A DNA stretch of 64,000 bases from Streptococcus ruminantium (GTDB lineage: Bacteria; Bacillota; Bacilli; Lactobacillales; Streptococcaceae), in contig NZ_AP018400.1 in the NCBI RefSeq assembly GCF_003609975.1, positions 322,501-386,500 of the forward strand, in the 5' to 3' direction. A model generated the notes under the pieces. That model did not search any database. It was not told where the DNA came from and saw nothing but the letters and a program-made list of their open reading frames with translations. Both the position numbers and the translations under genes were made by a program. Positions 37,469 to 46,960 of this stretch are shown one piece after another (the first letter of the stretch is position 1; each line of letters begins with the position of its first letter).

Positions 37469-38092
37469 TTACTCCCCTAAGTTTTTTATTTCCCTTTTTA
37501 CTTTTTCAGCAATGCATAGGAAATAAATAGACCAAGCAAGTAAAAACAAGGGAATAATACCGCTTCTGAAGATAGCAAATGGGGTTTCAAATAGGAAGCC
37601 AAACCAAAAGGCAGTACCTTCTCGCTCCCAAAGTCCTGGTGTTAGGTACCACGTTTTTGGTTGCCAGAGATTATATTTATATTGCGATTGCGCTGAAGAG
37701 AGGGTAAAATATAGAGAAAGAAAGATAAAAAAATAACAATAGGCAAATTTTTGATAGCGCAGGTAGAATGCTTTTTTCGATTCCTTATCTGAGAAAATGT
37801 TTGTGTCTGAAGTTGCATTCATTTTTTGAAAATAATGGACTCCATTTCGTTTACTACCTTGGATCGGTTCCCAGCCATAATCACTAAAGAGAGATAGGTA
37901 ATTGGGGTATTCTTCTTTTAAAATTTGCTCACGAAAATCAAGGCGTACTGGCTTGGGGGCTGCTGTACATTTCTCAAAATGATAAGTCGCAAGTAAGGGA
38001 TTGACCTTCGTTAACTGGTATCCTTGGGATTGAATCATATTAATCCAATTTTCTTCGTCTTGTAAACTTGTGAATAATTTGCGTTTTTTCAT
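37469..38092 (-). CDS. DUF2812 domain-containing membrane protein
   Basis: A 207-aa protein. The N-terminal half is a soluble DUF2812 domain (KRKLFTSLQDEENWINMIQSQG, YHFEKC...RLDFR). The C-terminal half has two or three membrane segments (YCYFFIFLSLYFTLS, FAIFRSGIIPLFLLAWSIYFLCI). These proteins are usually encoded with a PadR regulator, as here, and act as its partner or target; the mechanism is unknown. I chose ATG 38092 because AAGGAG lies six bases upstream; the frame from 38125 would overlap the PadR gene. Confidence 0.85.
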   Translation of the reverse strand: MKKRKLFTSLQDEENWINMIQSQGYQLTKVNPLLATYHFEKCTAAPKPVRLDFREQILKEEYPNYLSLFSDYGWEPIQGSKRNGVHYFQKMNATSDTNIFSDKESKKAFYLRYQKFAYCYFFIFLSLYFTLSSAQSQYKYNLWQPKTWYLTPGLWEREGTAFWFGFLFETPFAIFRSGIIPLFLLAWSIYFLCIAEKVKREIKNLGE

Positions 38093-38102
38093 GTGGTTCT
38101 CC

Positions 38103-38414
38103 TTAAAAATCAAATGTTTGTGCAAGATGACTGAGCTTTCGGATTCGCTCGGTTTCCAGTCTAACTATTTCTCGACCTGCTGGTGTGATTTGATAGACCT
38201 TTCTTCGTTTATCAGAAGTTGGAACAGAACAAATCCATTTCAGTTTCACTAAATTTTCAATCGCTCCGTACATGGTTCCGGCAGCAATTTTAACATCTCC
38301 GTTGCTCATTTCCTCTACCTTCTGCATGATAAGATAGCCATGAGCAGGTTCTGCAAGAGCTAATAAAATGTAGTAAGTCGTTTCAGTTAGTGGAAGGTGT
38401 TTATTTCGTTTCAT
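38103..38414 (-). CDS. PadR-family transcriptional regulator
   Basis: A 103-aa PadR winged-helix repressor (subfamily 2). The features are LTETTYYILLALAEPAHGYLIM, AAGTMYGAIENLVKLKWI (recognition helix) and a C-terminal dimer helix. PadR repressors often respond to toxic small molecules or membrane stress. It is transcribed with the DUF2812 gene 10 bp downstream. Its promoter carries two ACTATA-type palindromes, so it probably represses itself. Confidence 0.9.
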   Translation of the reverse strand: MKRNKHLPLTETTYYILLALAEPAHGYLIMQKVEEMSNGDVKIAAGTMYGAIENLVKLKWICSVPTSDKRRKVYQITPAGREIVRLETERIRKLSHLAQTFDF

Positions 38415-38440
38415 TTGATCCCTCTCAAATAGATAGTCAA

Positions 38441-38498
38441 ACTATATAGTTGCACTTTATATTATATATTGTGAAACTATACATGTCAACTGTATAGT
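38441..38498 (-). promoter_or_regulatory. padR promoter with ACTATA/TATAGT operators
   Basis: On the minus strand TTGACA (38489-38484), 17 bp, TATAAT (38466-38461). ACTATACA (38476-38483) and TGTATAGT (38491-38498) form an inverted repeat around the -35. ACTATATAGT (38441-38450) is a perfect palindrome in the transcribed leader. Both share the ACTATA half-site and fit PadR autorepression. Confidence 0.75.
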
Positions 38499-38539
38499 GA
38501 AATGAACTGAAAAATCTTCTCAATCCACTTCATTTATGG

Positions 38540-38545
38540 TATAAT
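38540..38545 (+). promoter_or_regulatory. Extended -10 promoter of the YebC gene
   Basis: TATGGTATAAT (TATAAT at 38540-38545), followed by AGGAGG and the ATG at 38578. Confidence 0.5.
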
Positions 38546-38577
38546 AAGGCGATTTTATAAAATGTAGGAGGTTCCCC

Positions 38578-39294
38578 ATGGGACGTAAATGGGCCAATAT
38601 TGTAGCCAAAAAAACTGCCAAAGACGGTGCTAACTCAAAAGTTTACGCCAAGTTTGGTGTTGAAATCTATGTAGCAGCGAAAAAGGGTGACCCCGATCCA
38701 GAAACAAACTCAGCTCTGAAGTTTGTTATTGATCGTGCTAAGCAAGCACAGGTTCCAAAACACATCATTGATAAGGCTATTGACAAGGCAAAAGGAAATA
38801 CAGATGAAACATTCGTAGAAGGTCGGTACGAAGGCTTTGGACCAAACGGTTCTATGTTGATTGTGGATACGCTGACATCAAATGTTAACCGTACTGCAGC
38901 CAATGTTCGTTCTGCTTTTGGTAAAAATGGTGGAAACATGGGAGCATCTGGTTCGGTATCTTATTTGTTTGATAATAAGGGGGTTGTTGTTTTTGCTGGA
39001 GATGATGCAGATGCTATTTTTGAATTGCTTTTGGAAGCAGATGTAGAAGTAGATGATGTGGAAGCAGAAGGTGGCGCAATCACTGTTTACACAGCTCCAA
39101 CAGACCTTCACAAAGCAATCGTAGCCCTCAAAGAATCGGGCGTTGAAGAGTTTAATGTAACTGAACTCGAAATGATTCCACAGTCAGAAGTAATCCTTGA
39201 AGGAGATGATCTCACAACTTTTGAGAAGCTCTACGACGCCCTCGAAGATGATGAAGACGTACAAAAAATCTATACAAATGTAGATGGCTTCTAG
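38578..39294 (+). CDS. YebC/PmpR family protein (YeeN-type)
   Basis: A 238-aa protein of the TACO1/YebC family, starting [22 protein letters not shown] and with the conserved YEGFGPNG and [17 protein letters not shown] blocks. Family members relieve ribosome stalling on proline-rich sequences; older work described some as DNA-binding regulators. AGGAGG precedes the ATG. It is transcribed alone and ends at a terminator 90 bp downstream. Confidence 0.92.
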   Translation: MGRKWANIVAKKTAKDGANSKVYAKFGVEIYVAAKKGDPDPETNSALKFVIDRAKQAQVPKHIIDKAIDKAKGNTDETFVEGRYEGFGPNGSMLIVDTLTSNVNRTAANVRSAFGKNGGNMGASGSVSYLFDNKGVVVFAGDDADAIFELLLEADVEVDDVEAEGGAITVYTAPTDLHKAIVALKESGVEEFNVTELEMIPQSEVILEGDDLTTFEKLYDALEDDEDVQKIYTNVDGF

Positions 39295-39386
39295 GACAGC
39301 ATCCTAGAAGGTTGGAAATGGGAACTGTTAGGGTGTAAACTAAACTCTATAAATGCTTAAAAACAGTCTCTTAATATCGATAAATT

Positions 39387-39427
39387 CTCTTAGAAATGTT
39401 GATGTAGCAGCATTCTAAGAGTTTTTT
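39387..39427 (+). terminator. Terminator after the YebC gene
   Basis: CTCTTAGAAATG (39387-39398) and CATTCTAAGAG (39411-39421) pair with one bulge, followed by seven T. Confidence 0.8.
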
Positions 39428-39760
39428 TGAGATCAAAATTAAAGACATTGTTCAAAATAGATTTTTTCCTCAATCTGGATCATCACAGATGATTTACCTT
39501 ATATATAGGTTCTTCTTGGAAAGTTGGTAATAGAAAACTGACAGGGGAGTCATTGCTATTGAGATAGGCGATAGAGAGACAACTAAACTGATAGGATAAT
39601 TGCCTAAAAACATTACAAAGTTACAAATTTAAGCTGGAAGAATGAAAATTCCAGTTCAGATTTTTGTTTTTTAGAGAGGCAAACGATATAATTTTAGAGA
39701 CTCGTTTATTAGAAATGACAGAGTTTTATCATCTATTGTAAAGATTGAGAAGGAGAAATT
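39428..39760 (+). other. Intergenic region ahead of trhO
   Basis: No gene is seen in these 333 bases. A hairpin GCTGGAA/TTCCAGT lies at 39633-39655, several bases ahead of a T-rich stretch; it could be a weak terminator. A/T-rich -10-like sequences are common, and I cannot fix one promoter. Confidence 0.4.
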
Positions 39761-40741
39761 ATGTCAAAAGACATTCGTGTATTGCTTTACTACAAATATG
39801 TTCCCATTGAAAATGCAGAAGCTTATGCGGCTGAGCATCTGGCCTTTTGTAAATCCATCGGATTGAAAGGACGTATTTTGATTGCAGACGAAGGGATTAA
39901 CGGTACCGTTTCTGGTGACTATGAAACGACACAAAAATACATGGACTATGTACATGCTAATCCATTGTTCAGTGATCTATGGTTCAAAATTGATGAAGAA
40001 AATGAGCAGGCCTTTAAGAAAATGTTTGTTCGTTACAAGAAGGAAATTGTTCACTTGGGTCTTGAAGACAATGACTTTGACGATGATATTGACCCACTTG
40101 TGACAACAGGTGCCTACCTATCACCAAAAGAATTTAAGGAAGCTCTACTTGATGAAAACACAGTCGTACTCGACACCCGTAATGACTATGAGTACGATCT
40201 TGGTCACTTCCGTGGAGCCATTCGCCCAGACATCCGCAATTTCCGCGAGTTACCACAGTGGGTTCGTGACAACAAGGAGAAGTTCATGGACAAGCGCGTA
40301 GTCGTTTATTGTACCGGTGGTGTCCGCTGTGAGAAGTTTTCTGGCTGGATGGTGCGTGAGGGCTACAAGGATGTTGGTCAGCTTCATGGCGGTATTGCGA
40401 CCTATGGGAAAGATCCAGAGGTTCGCGGTGAGTTATGGGATGGTAAGATGTATGTCTTTGACGAACGCATTGCCGTTGACATCAATCATGTTGACCCAGT
40501 TATTGTCGGGAAAGACTGGTTTGACGGTACGCCTTGCGAGCGCTATGTCAACTGTGGAAACCCCTTCTGTAACCGTCGTATTTTGACTTCGGAAGAAAAT
40601 GAGAACAAATATGTGCGTGGTTGTTCTGCAAAATGTCGTGCCCATGAGCGCAACCGCTATATCATTGAAAACAACTTGACCCGTGAAGACTGGCTAGAGC
40701 GCTTGTCTGAGATTGGCGAAGCATTGCCTGTCATGGCGTAA
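39761..40741 (+). CDS. trhO: tRNA uridine(34) hydroxylase TrhO (rhodanese domain)
   Basis: A 326-aa protein that hydroxylates U34 of tRNA with oxygen, the first step of 5-methoxyuridine formation. The N-terminal domain ([28 protein letters not shown]) is followed by a rhodanese domain with the catalytic cysteine in [15 protein letters not shown] (about residue 184). A C-terminal cysteine-rich segment ([19 protein letters not shown]) follows. AGGAG precedes the ATG. The terminator downstream is shared with rsmG. Confidence 0.93.
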   Translation: MSKDIRVLLYYKYVPIENAEAYAAEHLAFCKSIGLKGRILIADEGINGTVSGDYETTQKYMDYVHANPLFSDLWFKIDEENEQAFKKMFVRYKKEIVHLGLEDNDFDDDIDPLVTTGAYLSPKEFKEALLDENTVVLDTRNDYEYDLGHFRGAIRPDIRNFRELPQWVRDNKEKFMDKRVVVYCTGGVRCEKFSGWMVREGYKDVGQLHGGIATYGKDPEVRGELWDGKMYVFDERIAVDINHVDPVIVGKDWFDGTPCERYVNCGNPFCNRRILTSEENENKYVRGCSAKCRAHERNRYIIENNLTREDWLERLSEIGEALPVMA

Positions 40742-40775
40742 AGTAGAAGACTGCTAGAGTTTTCATGAGAAGATA

Positions 40776-40805
40776 AAAACGAGTTTCCGTAATGAAACTC
40801 GTTTT
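40776..40805. terminator. Bidirectional terminator between trhO and rsmG
   Basis: AAAACGAGTTTC (40776-40787) and GAAACTCGTTTT (40794-40805) form a perfect 12-bp stem. It overlaps the stop codon region of rsmG. Confidence 0.85.
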
Positions 40806-41517
40806 ATAGTGGTCTCTTGTTGGGAATACCAGCCTTGCGTGGAAACTTATTAGGAGTTTCCTTTTTCTTTTCGACAATGGTTAATGTTCGCGGGTCACCA
40901 TTTGGTAAACAGTAGTCATGGTTTTCAACAACTTTTGCAAAGAGGAGATTCAAAGCATTTTGAGCCTGTGCCAGTTCATCTTCGGCACTTGAAGCCTTTA
41001 GGGCAATGAGTTTACCGTTGAGCTTTAAGTATGGGATGGTTAACTCAGATAGAATCTGCATGCGAGCAACTGCTCGTGCTGTAACAAGGTCAAATTGGGC
41101 ACGGAATTCCTTGTTCTGTGCAAAATCCTCCGCACGCCCATGATGAAAATGAACATTCTTCAAGCCCAACTCTTCAGCCAGCAAATGTAAGAAGTTGATT
41201 CGCTTATTGAGGGAGTCAATGATCGTTACATCCAGTTGGGGATAGAGAATTTTCATGGGTAAGCTAGGAAATCCTGCCCCAGCTCCAATATCTAAGAGAC
41301 GCAAGGGCTTGTTTGGAATGTGGTCTTGAAGGATGGGGGCGATAGAATCATAAAAATGTTTGAGATAGACCTCATGTTCTTCGGTGATAGCTGTCAGATT
41401 GATTTTGTCATTCCATTCCACTAGAAGTTGGAAGTAGCGGTGAAATTGGTTCTTCTGTTGTTCGGTCAATTGGAGGCCTTGTTCTGCCAAAATTTTGTAA
41501 AATGTTTCAGGTTTCAT
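40804..41517 (-). CDS. rsmG: 16S rRNA (guanine(527)-N7)-methyltransferase
   Basis: A 237-aa class I methyltransferase. The SAM-binding motif [17 protein letters not shown] lies near residue 71, preceded by the family segment KINLTAITE and followed by HGRAEDFA and VTARAVA. It modifies G527 of 16S rRNA; loss gives low-level streptomycin resistance. The start ATG has only a weak ribosome binding site. It follows pbp1A on the same strand but is separated from it by a terminator. Confidence 0.95.
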   Translation of the reverse strand: MKPETFYKILAEQGLQLTEQQKNQFHRYFQLLVEWNDKINLTAITEEHEVYLKHFYDSIAPILQDHIPNKPLRLLDIGAGAGFPSLPMKILYPQLDVTIIDSLNKRINFLHLLAEELGLKNVHFHHGRAEDFAQNKEFRAQFDLVTARAVARMQILSELTIPYLKLNGKLIALKASSAEDELAQAQNALNLLFAKVVENHDYCLPNGDPRTLTIVEKKKETPNKFPRKAGIPNKRPL

Positions 41518-41543
41518 GGTTTTATCTTATCATAATTTTGAAA

Positions 41544-41568
41544 AAAGAAAAACCCAGAAGAGTCTGGG
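41544..41568 (-). terminator. Terminator after pbp1A
   Basis: Read on the minus strand, CCCAGA (41568-41563), a 4-base loop, TCTGGG (41558-41553), then TTTTTC. Confidence 0.8.
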
Positions 41569-41575
41569 AATTTCA

Positions 41576-43759
41576 TTATTGACCATTGATTTGTTCGGCT
41601 GGGGGATTGTTATCAGTGGTTGTTGTATCATTTGAGGCACTAGCTGTTTCGGTTGAGGTTCCAGCAGTAGAATCGCTAGAATTGGTTGTGCCGTTTTCTT
41701 CAGTCGTTTCTGTTGAGCTGGAAGAACTTGTGCTTGGGGTAGTGTATGTATTGTAGGCATTGTAAAGAGATTGGCTACCTCTAAGGTAGTAATTCGCTCC
41801 ATAACGTACTAAGCCGCTAGGGACTTCCCAATCTGCTGCAGTATAATCAGAATGCATGAAGAGCATCATGTTGTGATAGACATCTGTTGCAATTCGCATA
41901 CCACGATCGAGGATAGGTGTCATGCGATTGGTGTAGCCAGTCCAGACAGCCATAGCATACTGACTAGAGTAGCCTACAAAGTTTTCATCTGGAACAACCA
42001 TGTAACTATTTCTAGCTTCTGGAGTATTAGCTAAGATAGTATCTGTTTCGCTATCTGTATAGTTTGAAGTACCCGTTTTACCAGCCATAGGAACACCGCT
42101 GACAGAAGCGTTGAGACCGTAACCATAAGAGAGGACAGCCTTCATCATATCTGTCATCATGTAAGCTGTTTCTTTGGTCATGACTCGAGTTCCCTTAGGA
42201 GCATACTCAGTTACTGTTCCATCACTAAAGACAATTTTGTTGACATATTGAGGGGCATAGTACGTGCCTCCATTCGCAAATGCTGCGTAGGCAGCGGCCA
42301 TTTTTTCGCTACTCACACCATATTTTCTGCTAGTATCTGAAGTGTTACTTGAGATTGCGTTGGAGTAATGAATTTCTGGATAATCGATTCCGATACTATT
42401 GAGGAATTTCAAGGCGTTTTCCAAACCAGTAGCTTCCAGCGCTTTTACAGCTGGGACATTTCGAGAATATTGTATGGCAGTTTTTATCGAGATGTTACCA
42501 AAATACCTCTTGTCCCAGTTGTTTACAGGAATTGTGGATGATGGATAGTTATAAGGACCATCTAGTATTGAATCAGCAGTCGAAGTATATATGCCATTTT
42601 CAAAGGCGGGGGCATAGTCCGTGATTGGTTTCATGGTTGAACCAAAGTCACGATTAGTTTCAACAGCCTGATTGAGACCAAATGAAACATTGCTTTCTTG
42701 TTTTCGTCCCCCTAATTGTGCAACAACTTTACCATTTGATACGTCCACCACAGTTGAGGCAACCTGCATAAGGTCATCTGGATAGTTGACATAGGTATCT
42801 GTATTGTAGATATTCCATAGTCTCTGTTGAGCCTCGGGGTCAACATTGGTGTAGACATCCATACCTGTTGTGAGTAGATTATAGCCGGTCTTGCTTTCAA
42901 CCTCTTCAACGACTTGCTTGAGATAATTATCCATATAAGCTGGATAGGCAGTAGTATTCAGTAACGGTTGTAATCCTTCTGTTATAGGTGTTAGGACGGC
43001 TTGCTCATACCTTGCGCTATCAATATATTTTTCTTCTAGCATTTTTTTCAACACCAAATCGCGACGTGCCTTAGCATCTGCTGGGTTGGTGTAGGGATCA
43101 TATTGGTTTGGTGCCTGAGGCATTCCTGCAAGGAGGGCCAGTTGAGGGAGAGTCAAATCTTTTAGTTCTTTTCTGTAAAAAGCCAAAGAAGCGGTTCTCA
43201 TACCATAGTTACTGTTTGACATATAAACCTTATTGATATAATAGGTCAAAATTTCTTGTTTGGTATTGCGACGCTCTAATTGCATCGCTAACCAGGCTTC
43301 TTGGATTTTTCGTTTTAGATTTTGATCTTCTACAGATGTCGAGAAATAGGTCAATTTAATGAACTGCTGGTCAAGAGTGGAACCACCCTGAAGAGGCCTA
43401 CCTCTCAGGTTGTTGATGAGTGAACCGGCAATACGGATGACATCAATTCCCCTATGATTGAAGAAACGTTGGTCCTCAATCGCAACAATCGCATTTACCA
43501 AATCTGTTGGAATATCCTCGGTCTTAGCACTTGAACGTTTTTCAGACCCCAAATCTGCAATCAGTTTACCATTTTTATCGTAAATCTTACTAGATGCAGT
43601 TGCCGTTAAAGTTTCTTCTGTCAGTTGAGGAGCGCTTTGGATATAATAGACAACCAAGGCAGCTCCGGCTAGACAGACAATAATAGCTCCTGCAAGCAAG
43701 ATGTTAGCAGTCATTAGAAGCGCTTTTTTAATTGTTGTAGTTTTCAAAAGAGTCACCAC
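41576..43759 (-). CDS. pbp1a: Class A penicillin-binding protein 1A
   Basis: A 727-aa bifunctional peptidoglycan synthase. A short cytoplasmic tail and one membrane anchor (about residues 14-38) come first. The GT51 glycosyltransferase domain has [12 protein letters not shown] and [11 protein letters not shown]. The transpeptidase domain has the active serine in GSTMKP (about 373), SRN (about 434) and KTGT (about 560). The C-terminal tail is rich in Ser, Thr and Asn. The start appears to be GTG and overlaps recU by 32 bases. Mutations near these motifs affect beta-lactam resistance in streptococci; I did not assess them here. Confidence 0.93.
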   Translation of the reverse strand: MVTLLKTTTIKKALLMTANILLAGAIIVCLAGAALVVYYIQSAPQLTEETLTATASSKIYDKNGKLIADLGSEKRSSAKTEDIPTDLVNAIVAIEDQRFFNHRGIDVIRIAGSLINNLRGRPLQGGSTLDQQFIKLTYFSTSVEDQNLKRKIQEAWLAMQLERRNTKQEILTYYINKVYMSNSNYGMRTASLAFYRKELKDLTLPQLALLAGMPQAPNQYDPYTNPADAKARRDLVLKKMLEEKYIDSARYEQAVLTPITEGLQPLLNTTAYPAYMDNYLKQVVEEVESKTGYNLLTTGMDVYTNVDPEAQQRLWNIYNTDTYVNYPDDLMQVASTVVDVSNGKVVAQLGGRKQESNVSFGLNQAVETNRDFGSTMKPITDYAPAFENGIYTSTADSILDGPYNYPSSTIPVNNWDKRYFGNISIKTAIQYSRNVPAVKALEATGLENALKFLNSIGIDYPEIHYSNAISSNTSDTSRKYGVSSEKMAAAYAAFANGGTYYAPQYVNKIVFSDGTVTEYAPKGTRVMTKETAYMMTDMMKAVLSYGYGLNASVSGVPMAGKTGTSNYTDSETDTILANTPEARNSYMVVPDENFVGYSSQYAMAVWTGYTNRMTPILDRGMRIATDVYHNMMLFMHSDYTAADWEVPSGLVRYGANYYLRGSQSLYNAYNTYTTPSTSSSSSTETTEENGTTNSSDSTAGTSTETASASNDTTTTDNNPPAEQINGQ

Positions 43760-44345
43760 CTAATAAGTTTTTTTCAACGATTTCAAGATAAGGAATACTA
43801 GGAGAGTATCCCATTTGAATCTCAAAGCCATGTTGTCGGATAAAAGCTAAGGGCATTGATTTACTACCCAGATCTACCTGATAAAAATCAATCAAGTGAA
43901 TGGCTGGTAAGAGATAGGTTTCTTTCAATGTTGAAAAGTGAAGAAGGACAAAACAAATGCCACCTTGTTTTACAACCTGTTTCATGTGTTCAATCTGATG
44001 CGCATGGAAATTCTTCATGGGCATAGCTGTTTTTTGGCGTGTCTCTTTTGCCTCAAAATCAATATAGCATTTTTTAAAAACACCAGAGTAGTCAGTCGTA
44101 GAAGCCTGTCGAAAGTAGGCCTCAACAATCTTGGCCCGACTCCGTCTCGGATAGTCAACTTTTACAATTTGCACGGGAGTTGGTTTTTTGTGTATGACAG
44201 CTATTCCATGCGTTAGATAATATTGATTGCTATCGTTGATAGCAGCTTCAAAAGACATTCCGCGATTTGCAAAATTTACTCGCTGGGATGAAATAGGACT
44301 GGTTCTATTGATTTTTTTTGACACCTTGTGGGGGTAATTGACCAT
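43728..44345 (-). CDS. recU: Holliday junction resolvase RecU
   Basis: A 205-aa resolvase of the PD-(D/E)xK type that cuts four-way junctions in recombination. The N-terminal block [16 protein letters not shown] and the catalytic [12 protein letters not shown] segment (near 93-105) are present. I chose ATG 44345, with AAGGAG four bases upstream, over the frame from 44375. It is the first gene of a recU-pbp1A operon, an arrangement conserved in Firmicutes that links DNA repair and cell wall synthesis. Confidence 0.94.
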   Translation of the reverse strand: MVNYPHKVSKKINRTSPISSQRVNFANRGMSFEAAINDSNQYYLTHGIAVIHKKPTPVQIVKVDYPRRSRAKIVEAYFRQASTTDYSGVFKKCYIDFEAKETRQKTAMPMKNFHAHQIEHMKQVVKQGGICFVLLHFSTLKETYLLPAIHLIDFYQVDLGSKSMPLAFIRQHGFEIQMGYSPSIPYLEIVEKNLLGGDSFENYNN

Positions 44346-44411
44346 AGAACTCCTTCTTGATAAAATAGATATCACTACATTATATCACAAATAGCGAAAA
44401 GAGTACAAGAA

Positions 44412-44951
44412 ATGGATATTAAGAGCCTTTTAGTGACAGGCTATAGACACATGGATTTAGGAATTTTTTCAGAAAAAGATACTCGTTTACTGATTATTAA
44501 ATCTGTTATTCGACGAGATTTCATTCGTTTTTTGGAAGATGGGACCAATTGGTTTATCCTGACAGGTCAATTGGGATTTGAATACTGGTGTTTAGAAGTT
44601 TTGGAGGAATTAAAAGAGGAAGGTTATGATTTTTATGTCGCAACGATATTTATGTTAGAGAACCACGGAGAACAGTGGAATGATGCCAATCAGTTGAAAT
44701 TGATTCGGTTTAAGCAAGTTGATTTTGTCAAATTTGCCTATCCAAGGTATGAGAATCCTAGCCAATTCAGAGATTATAATCAGTTTTTATTGGATAATAC
44801 AATGGGAATCTATCTATTTTACGACCCCGAAAATGAAACAAATTTGAAATATTTATATCATGCGGTCTTAAAAAAGGAAGGGTATAATAAGAAAGTGCTT
44901 ACCTTTGAAGAACTGAATGAGGCTGCTGAAAAATTTTCAAATTCTGAGTGA
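44412..44951 (+). CDS. ypsA: YpsA family protein (DUF1273, SLOG-related)
   Basis: A 179-aa protein of the YpsA family with a Rossmann-like SLOG fold ([30 protein letters not shown]). Bacillus and Staphylococcus YpsA influence cell division. It lies just upstream of gpsB, as in other Firmicutes, and is divergent from recU. The start ATG has only a loose AAGAGTACAAGAA upstream. Confidence 0.88.
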   Translation: MDIKSLLVTGYRHMDLGIFSEKDTRLLIIKSVIRRDFIRFLEDGTNWFILTGQLGFEYWCLEVLEELKEEGYDFYVATIFMLENHGEQWNDANQLKLIRFKQVDFVKFAYPRYENPSQFRDYNQFLLDNTMGIYLFYDPENETNLKYLYHAVLKKEGYNKKVLTFEELNEAAEKFSNSE

Positions 44952-45021
44952 TTTGACTTGATTTTTCCCTATATTTTTTAATATAATAGGAGTAGTGACG
45001 TTTTAGATTAGGGAGAGAAAA

Positions 45022-45351
45022 ATGGCAAGTATTAAATTTACGACAAAAGATATTTTAGAGCAAGATTTTAAAATTGGTTTTCGTGGATATGACTCAGATG
45101 AGGTTAATGATTTTCTTGATGACATCATGAAGGACTATGATGCTTACGAAGCGATTATCAAGGAGTTAAAAGGTGAAATTGCTCGTTTGAAAGCACAGGT
45201 GGCTAACGCTTCTAAGGCGGCTCTTCCTACTGAAGAATCTAATGATGTACTCCGCACAGAACGTCAATCTTCAGCAACAAATTTTGATATTCTCCGTCGC
45301 CTCAATCGTTTGGAGAAAGAAGTATTCGGAAAACAAATCGTTCAGGACTAA
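45022..45351 (+). CDS. gpsB: Cell division protein GpsB
   Basis: A 109-aa DivIVA-like cytoplasmic membrane-associated adaptor. The N-terminal lipid-binding domain TKDILEQDFKIGFRGYDSDEVNDFLDDIMKDY contains the conserved RGY motif. A coiled coil follows (about 35-65), and a C-terminal helix (ILRRLNRLEKEVFGK) forms trimers. It balances septal and peripheral wall synthesis and binds PBPs, MapZ and StkP. AGGGAG precedes the ATG. Its stop codon is only about nine bases before the RNase P RNA. Confidence 0.95.
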   Translation: MASIKFTTKDILEQDFKIGFRGYDSDEVNDFLDDIMKDYDAYEAIIKELKGEIARLKAQVANASKAALPTEESNDVLRTERQSSATNFDILRRLNRLEKEVFGKQIVQD

Positions 45352-45359
45352 GAGAAATA

Positions 45360-45740
45360 ATGTGCAATTTTTGGATAATCGCGTGGTAGCATGCTATCAT
45401 GAGGAAAGTCCATGCTAGCACTGGCTGTGATGCCGGTAGTGTTTGTGCTAGGCGAACAAATAAGCCTAGGGACGTCTTTGACGTTACGGCGGCTAAAATG
45501 GCTACGTCCTTTGGATATGCCAAAGTAGGTCTGAAAGTGCCACAGTGACGAAGTTTTTATGGAAACGTAAAAAATGGAACGCGGTAAACCCCTCAAGCTA
45601 GCAACCCAAACTTTGGTCGGGGCATGGGATGGATGGAATCGAACAGAAATCCTGACTGCAATGCAGTAGACAGATGATTATCGAAGGTGGTAGAACCTAG
45701 TATCACCGGAACAAAACATGGCTTATAGAAAATTGCATAG
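45360..45740 (+). ncRNA. rnpB: RNase P RNA, class B
   Basis: The catalytic RNA that trims the 5' leader of pre-tRNA. The P4 region is recognisable in GAGGAAAGTCCATGCTAGCAC (within 45412-45432, key bases GAGGAAAGTCC) and AACAGAAATCC-type downstream sequence. The conserved GAACAAAACATGGCTTA block lies near the 3' end. P1 forms between GCAATTTT (45364-45371) and AAAATTGC (45729-45736), which sets both ends. The long insertions fit the Bacillus-like B class. The small ORFs across this region are artefacts. Confidence 0.93.
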
Positions 45741-45745
45741 AATAG

Positions 45746-45770
45746 GTGGCTAGCTCTGCTAGCTTTTATT
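45746..45770 (+). terminator. Terminator of rnpB
   Basis: GCTAGC (45749-45754), TCT and GCTAGC (45758-45763), followed by TTTTATT. Confidence 0.7.
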
Positions 45771-45783
45771 GTAGAGGAAAAAA

Positions 45784-46950
45784 ATGAAAAAACAATTTGA
45801 ATTGATTGCGACAGCGGCTGCTGGTTTAGAAGCAGTTGTTGGTCGTGAGATTCGTAACCTTGGTTATGATTGTCAGGTGGAAAATGGACGTGTTCGATTT
45901 GTAGGAGATGTAAAATCTATCATCGAGACCAATCTTTGGTTGCGTTCGGCTGATAGAGTTAAAATTGTTGTCGGGCAATTTCCAGCAAAAACCTTTGAAG
46001 AATTGTTTCAAGGGGTCTTTGGGCTAGATTGGGAGCATTACTTGCCGCTAGGCTGTAAATTTCCCATATCAAAGGCTAAATGTGTCAAGTCTGCCTTACA
46101 CAATGAACCCAGTGTGCAAGCCATTTCTAAGAAGGCTGTTGTTAGGAAATTGCAGAAGCATTTTTCGCGTCCAGAAGGTGTCCCTTTGCAAGAAGTTGGT
46201 GCAGAGTTTAGGATAGAAGTATCTATTTTAAAGGATGTAGCAACGGTCATGATGGATACGACAGGTTCAAGTTTGTTCAAACGCGGCTACCGAGTGGAAA
46301 AAGGCGGAGCTCCGATTAAAGAAAACATGGCAGCAGCAATTTTGCAACTGTCTAACTGGTATCCTGACAAACCGTTTATTGATCCCACTTGTGGTTCAGG
46401 AACTTTTTGCATTGAGGCAGCCATGTTGGCAAAAAATATTGCCCCCGGATTGCAGCGCAGCTTTGCTTTTGAAGAATGGCCGTGGGTTGATTCCCAGTTG
46501 GTAGCAGAGTTACGAAAAGAAGCACAGACCATGATTAAGACGGACTTGGTGTTGGATATTGCTGGATCTGATATTGATGCTCGCATGATTGAGATTGCTA
46601 AGAAAAATGCTCTTGCAGCAGGAGTTGATCAAGATATTGTCTTCAAACAGATGCGGGTTCAAGATTTGCGAACAGATAAGATAAATGGTGTTATTGTTTC
46701 TAATCCCCCTTACGGGGAGCGTTTGTTGGATGATGAAGCGATCGTTGCTTTATATCGAGAAATGGGACAAACATTTGAACCACTTAAGACCTGGTCCAAG
46801 TTTATCCTAACAAGTGACGAACAGTTTGAGACTCGCTTTGGATGCCAAGCTGATAAGAAACGGAAATTATATAACGGTACCTTGAGAGTCGATCTTTATC
46901 AATTCTTTGGACAACGTGTCAAGCGTCAAACACCAGAAGTACAAGCATAG
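45784..46950 (+). CDS. THUMP-domain 23S rRNA (guanine-N2) methyltransferase, RlmL-like
   Basis: A 388-aa RNA methyltransferase. A ferredoxin-like part and a THUMP domain (about 1-160; FELIATAAAGLEAVVGREIRNLG) lead into a Rossmann methyltransferase with FIDPTCGSGTFCIEAA (about 199-214) and the catalytic NPPYGERL (about 309). It corresponds to the N-terminal methyltransferase half of E. coli RlmL, which makes m2G2445. Bacillus calls this gene ypsC. GTAGAGG precedes the ATG. It overlaps nothing but is followed by mapZ after 10 bases. Confidence 0.9.
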   Translation: MKKQFELIATAAAGLEAVVGREIRNLGYDCQVENGRVRFVGDVKSIIETNLWLRSADRVKIVVGQFPAKTFEELFQGVFGLDWEHYLPLGCKFPISKAKCVKSALHNEPSVQAISKKAVVRKLQKHFSRPEGVPLQEVGAEFRIEVSILKDVATVMMDTTGSSLFKRGYRVEKGGAPIKENMAAAILQLSNWYPDKPFIDPTCGSGTFCIEAAMLAKNIAPGLQRSFAFEEWPWVDSQLVAELRKEAQTMIKTDLVLDIAGSDIDARMIEIAKKNALAAGVDQDIVFKQMRVQDLRTDKINGVIVSNPPYGERLLDDEAIVALYREMGQTFEPLKTWSKFILTSDEQFETRFGCQADKKRKLYNGTLRVDLYQFFGQRVKRQTPEVQA

Positions 46951-46960
46951 GAGGACTATT

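Noticed and set aside
42712..42909. Small ORFs inside pbp1A, and many similar shadows inside galT, gatA, malQ, ptsG and others
   Set aside because: They lie wholly within well-supported genes in another frame and resemble no protein.
45302..45596. Two minus-strand ORFs over the gpsB end and the rnpB region
   Set aside because: They overlap the folded RNase P RNA and have no ribosome binding sites.
46907..46960. Upstream start for mapZ adding 18 residues
   Set aside because: It overlaps the methyltransferase gene; GTG 46961 has a perfect ribosome binding site.
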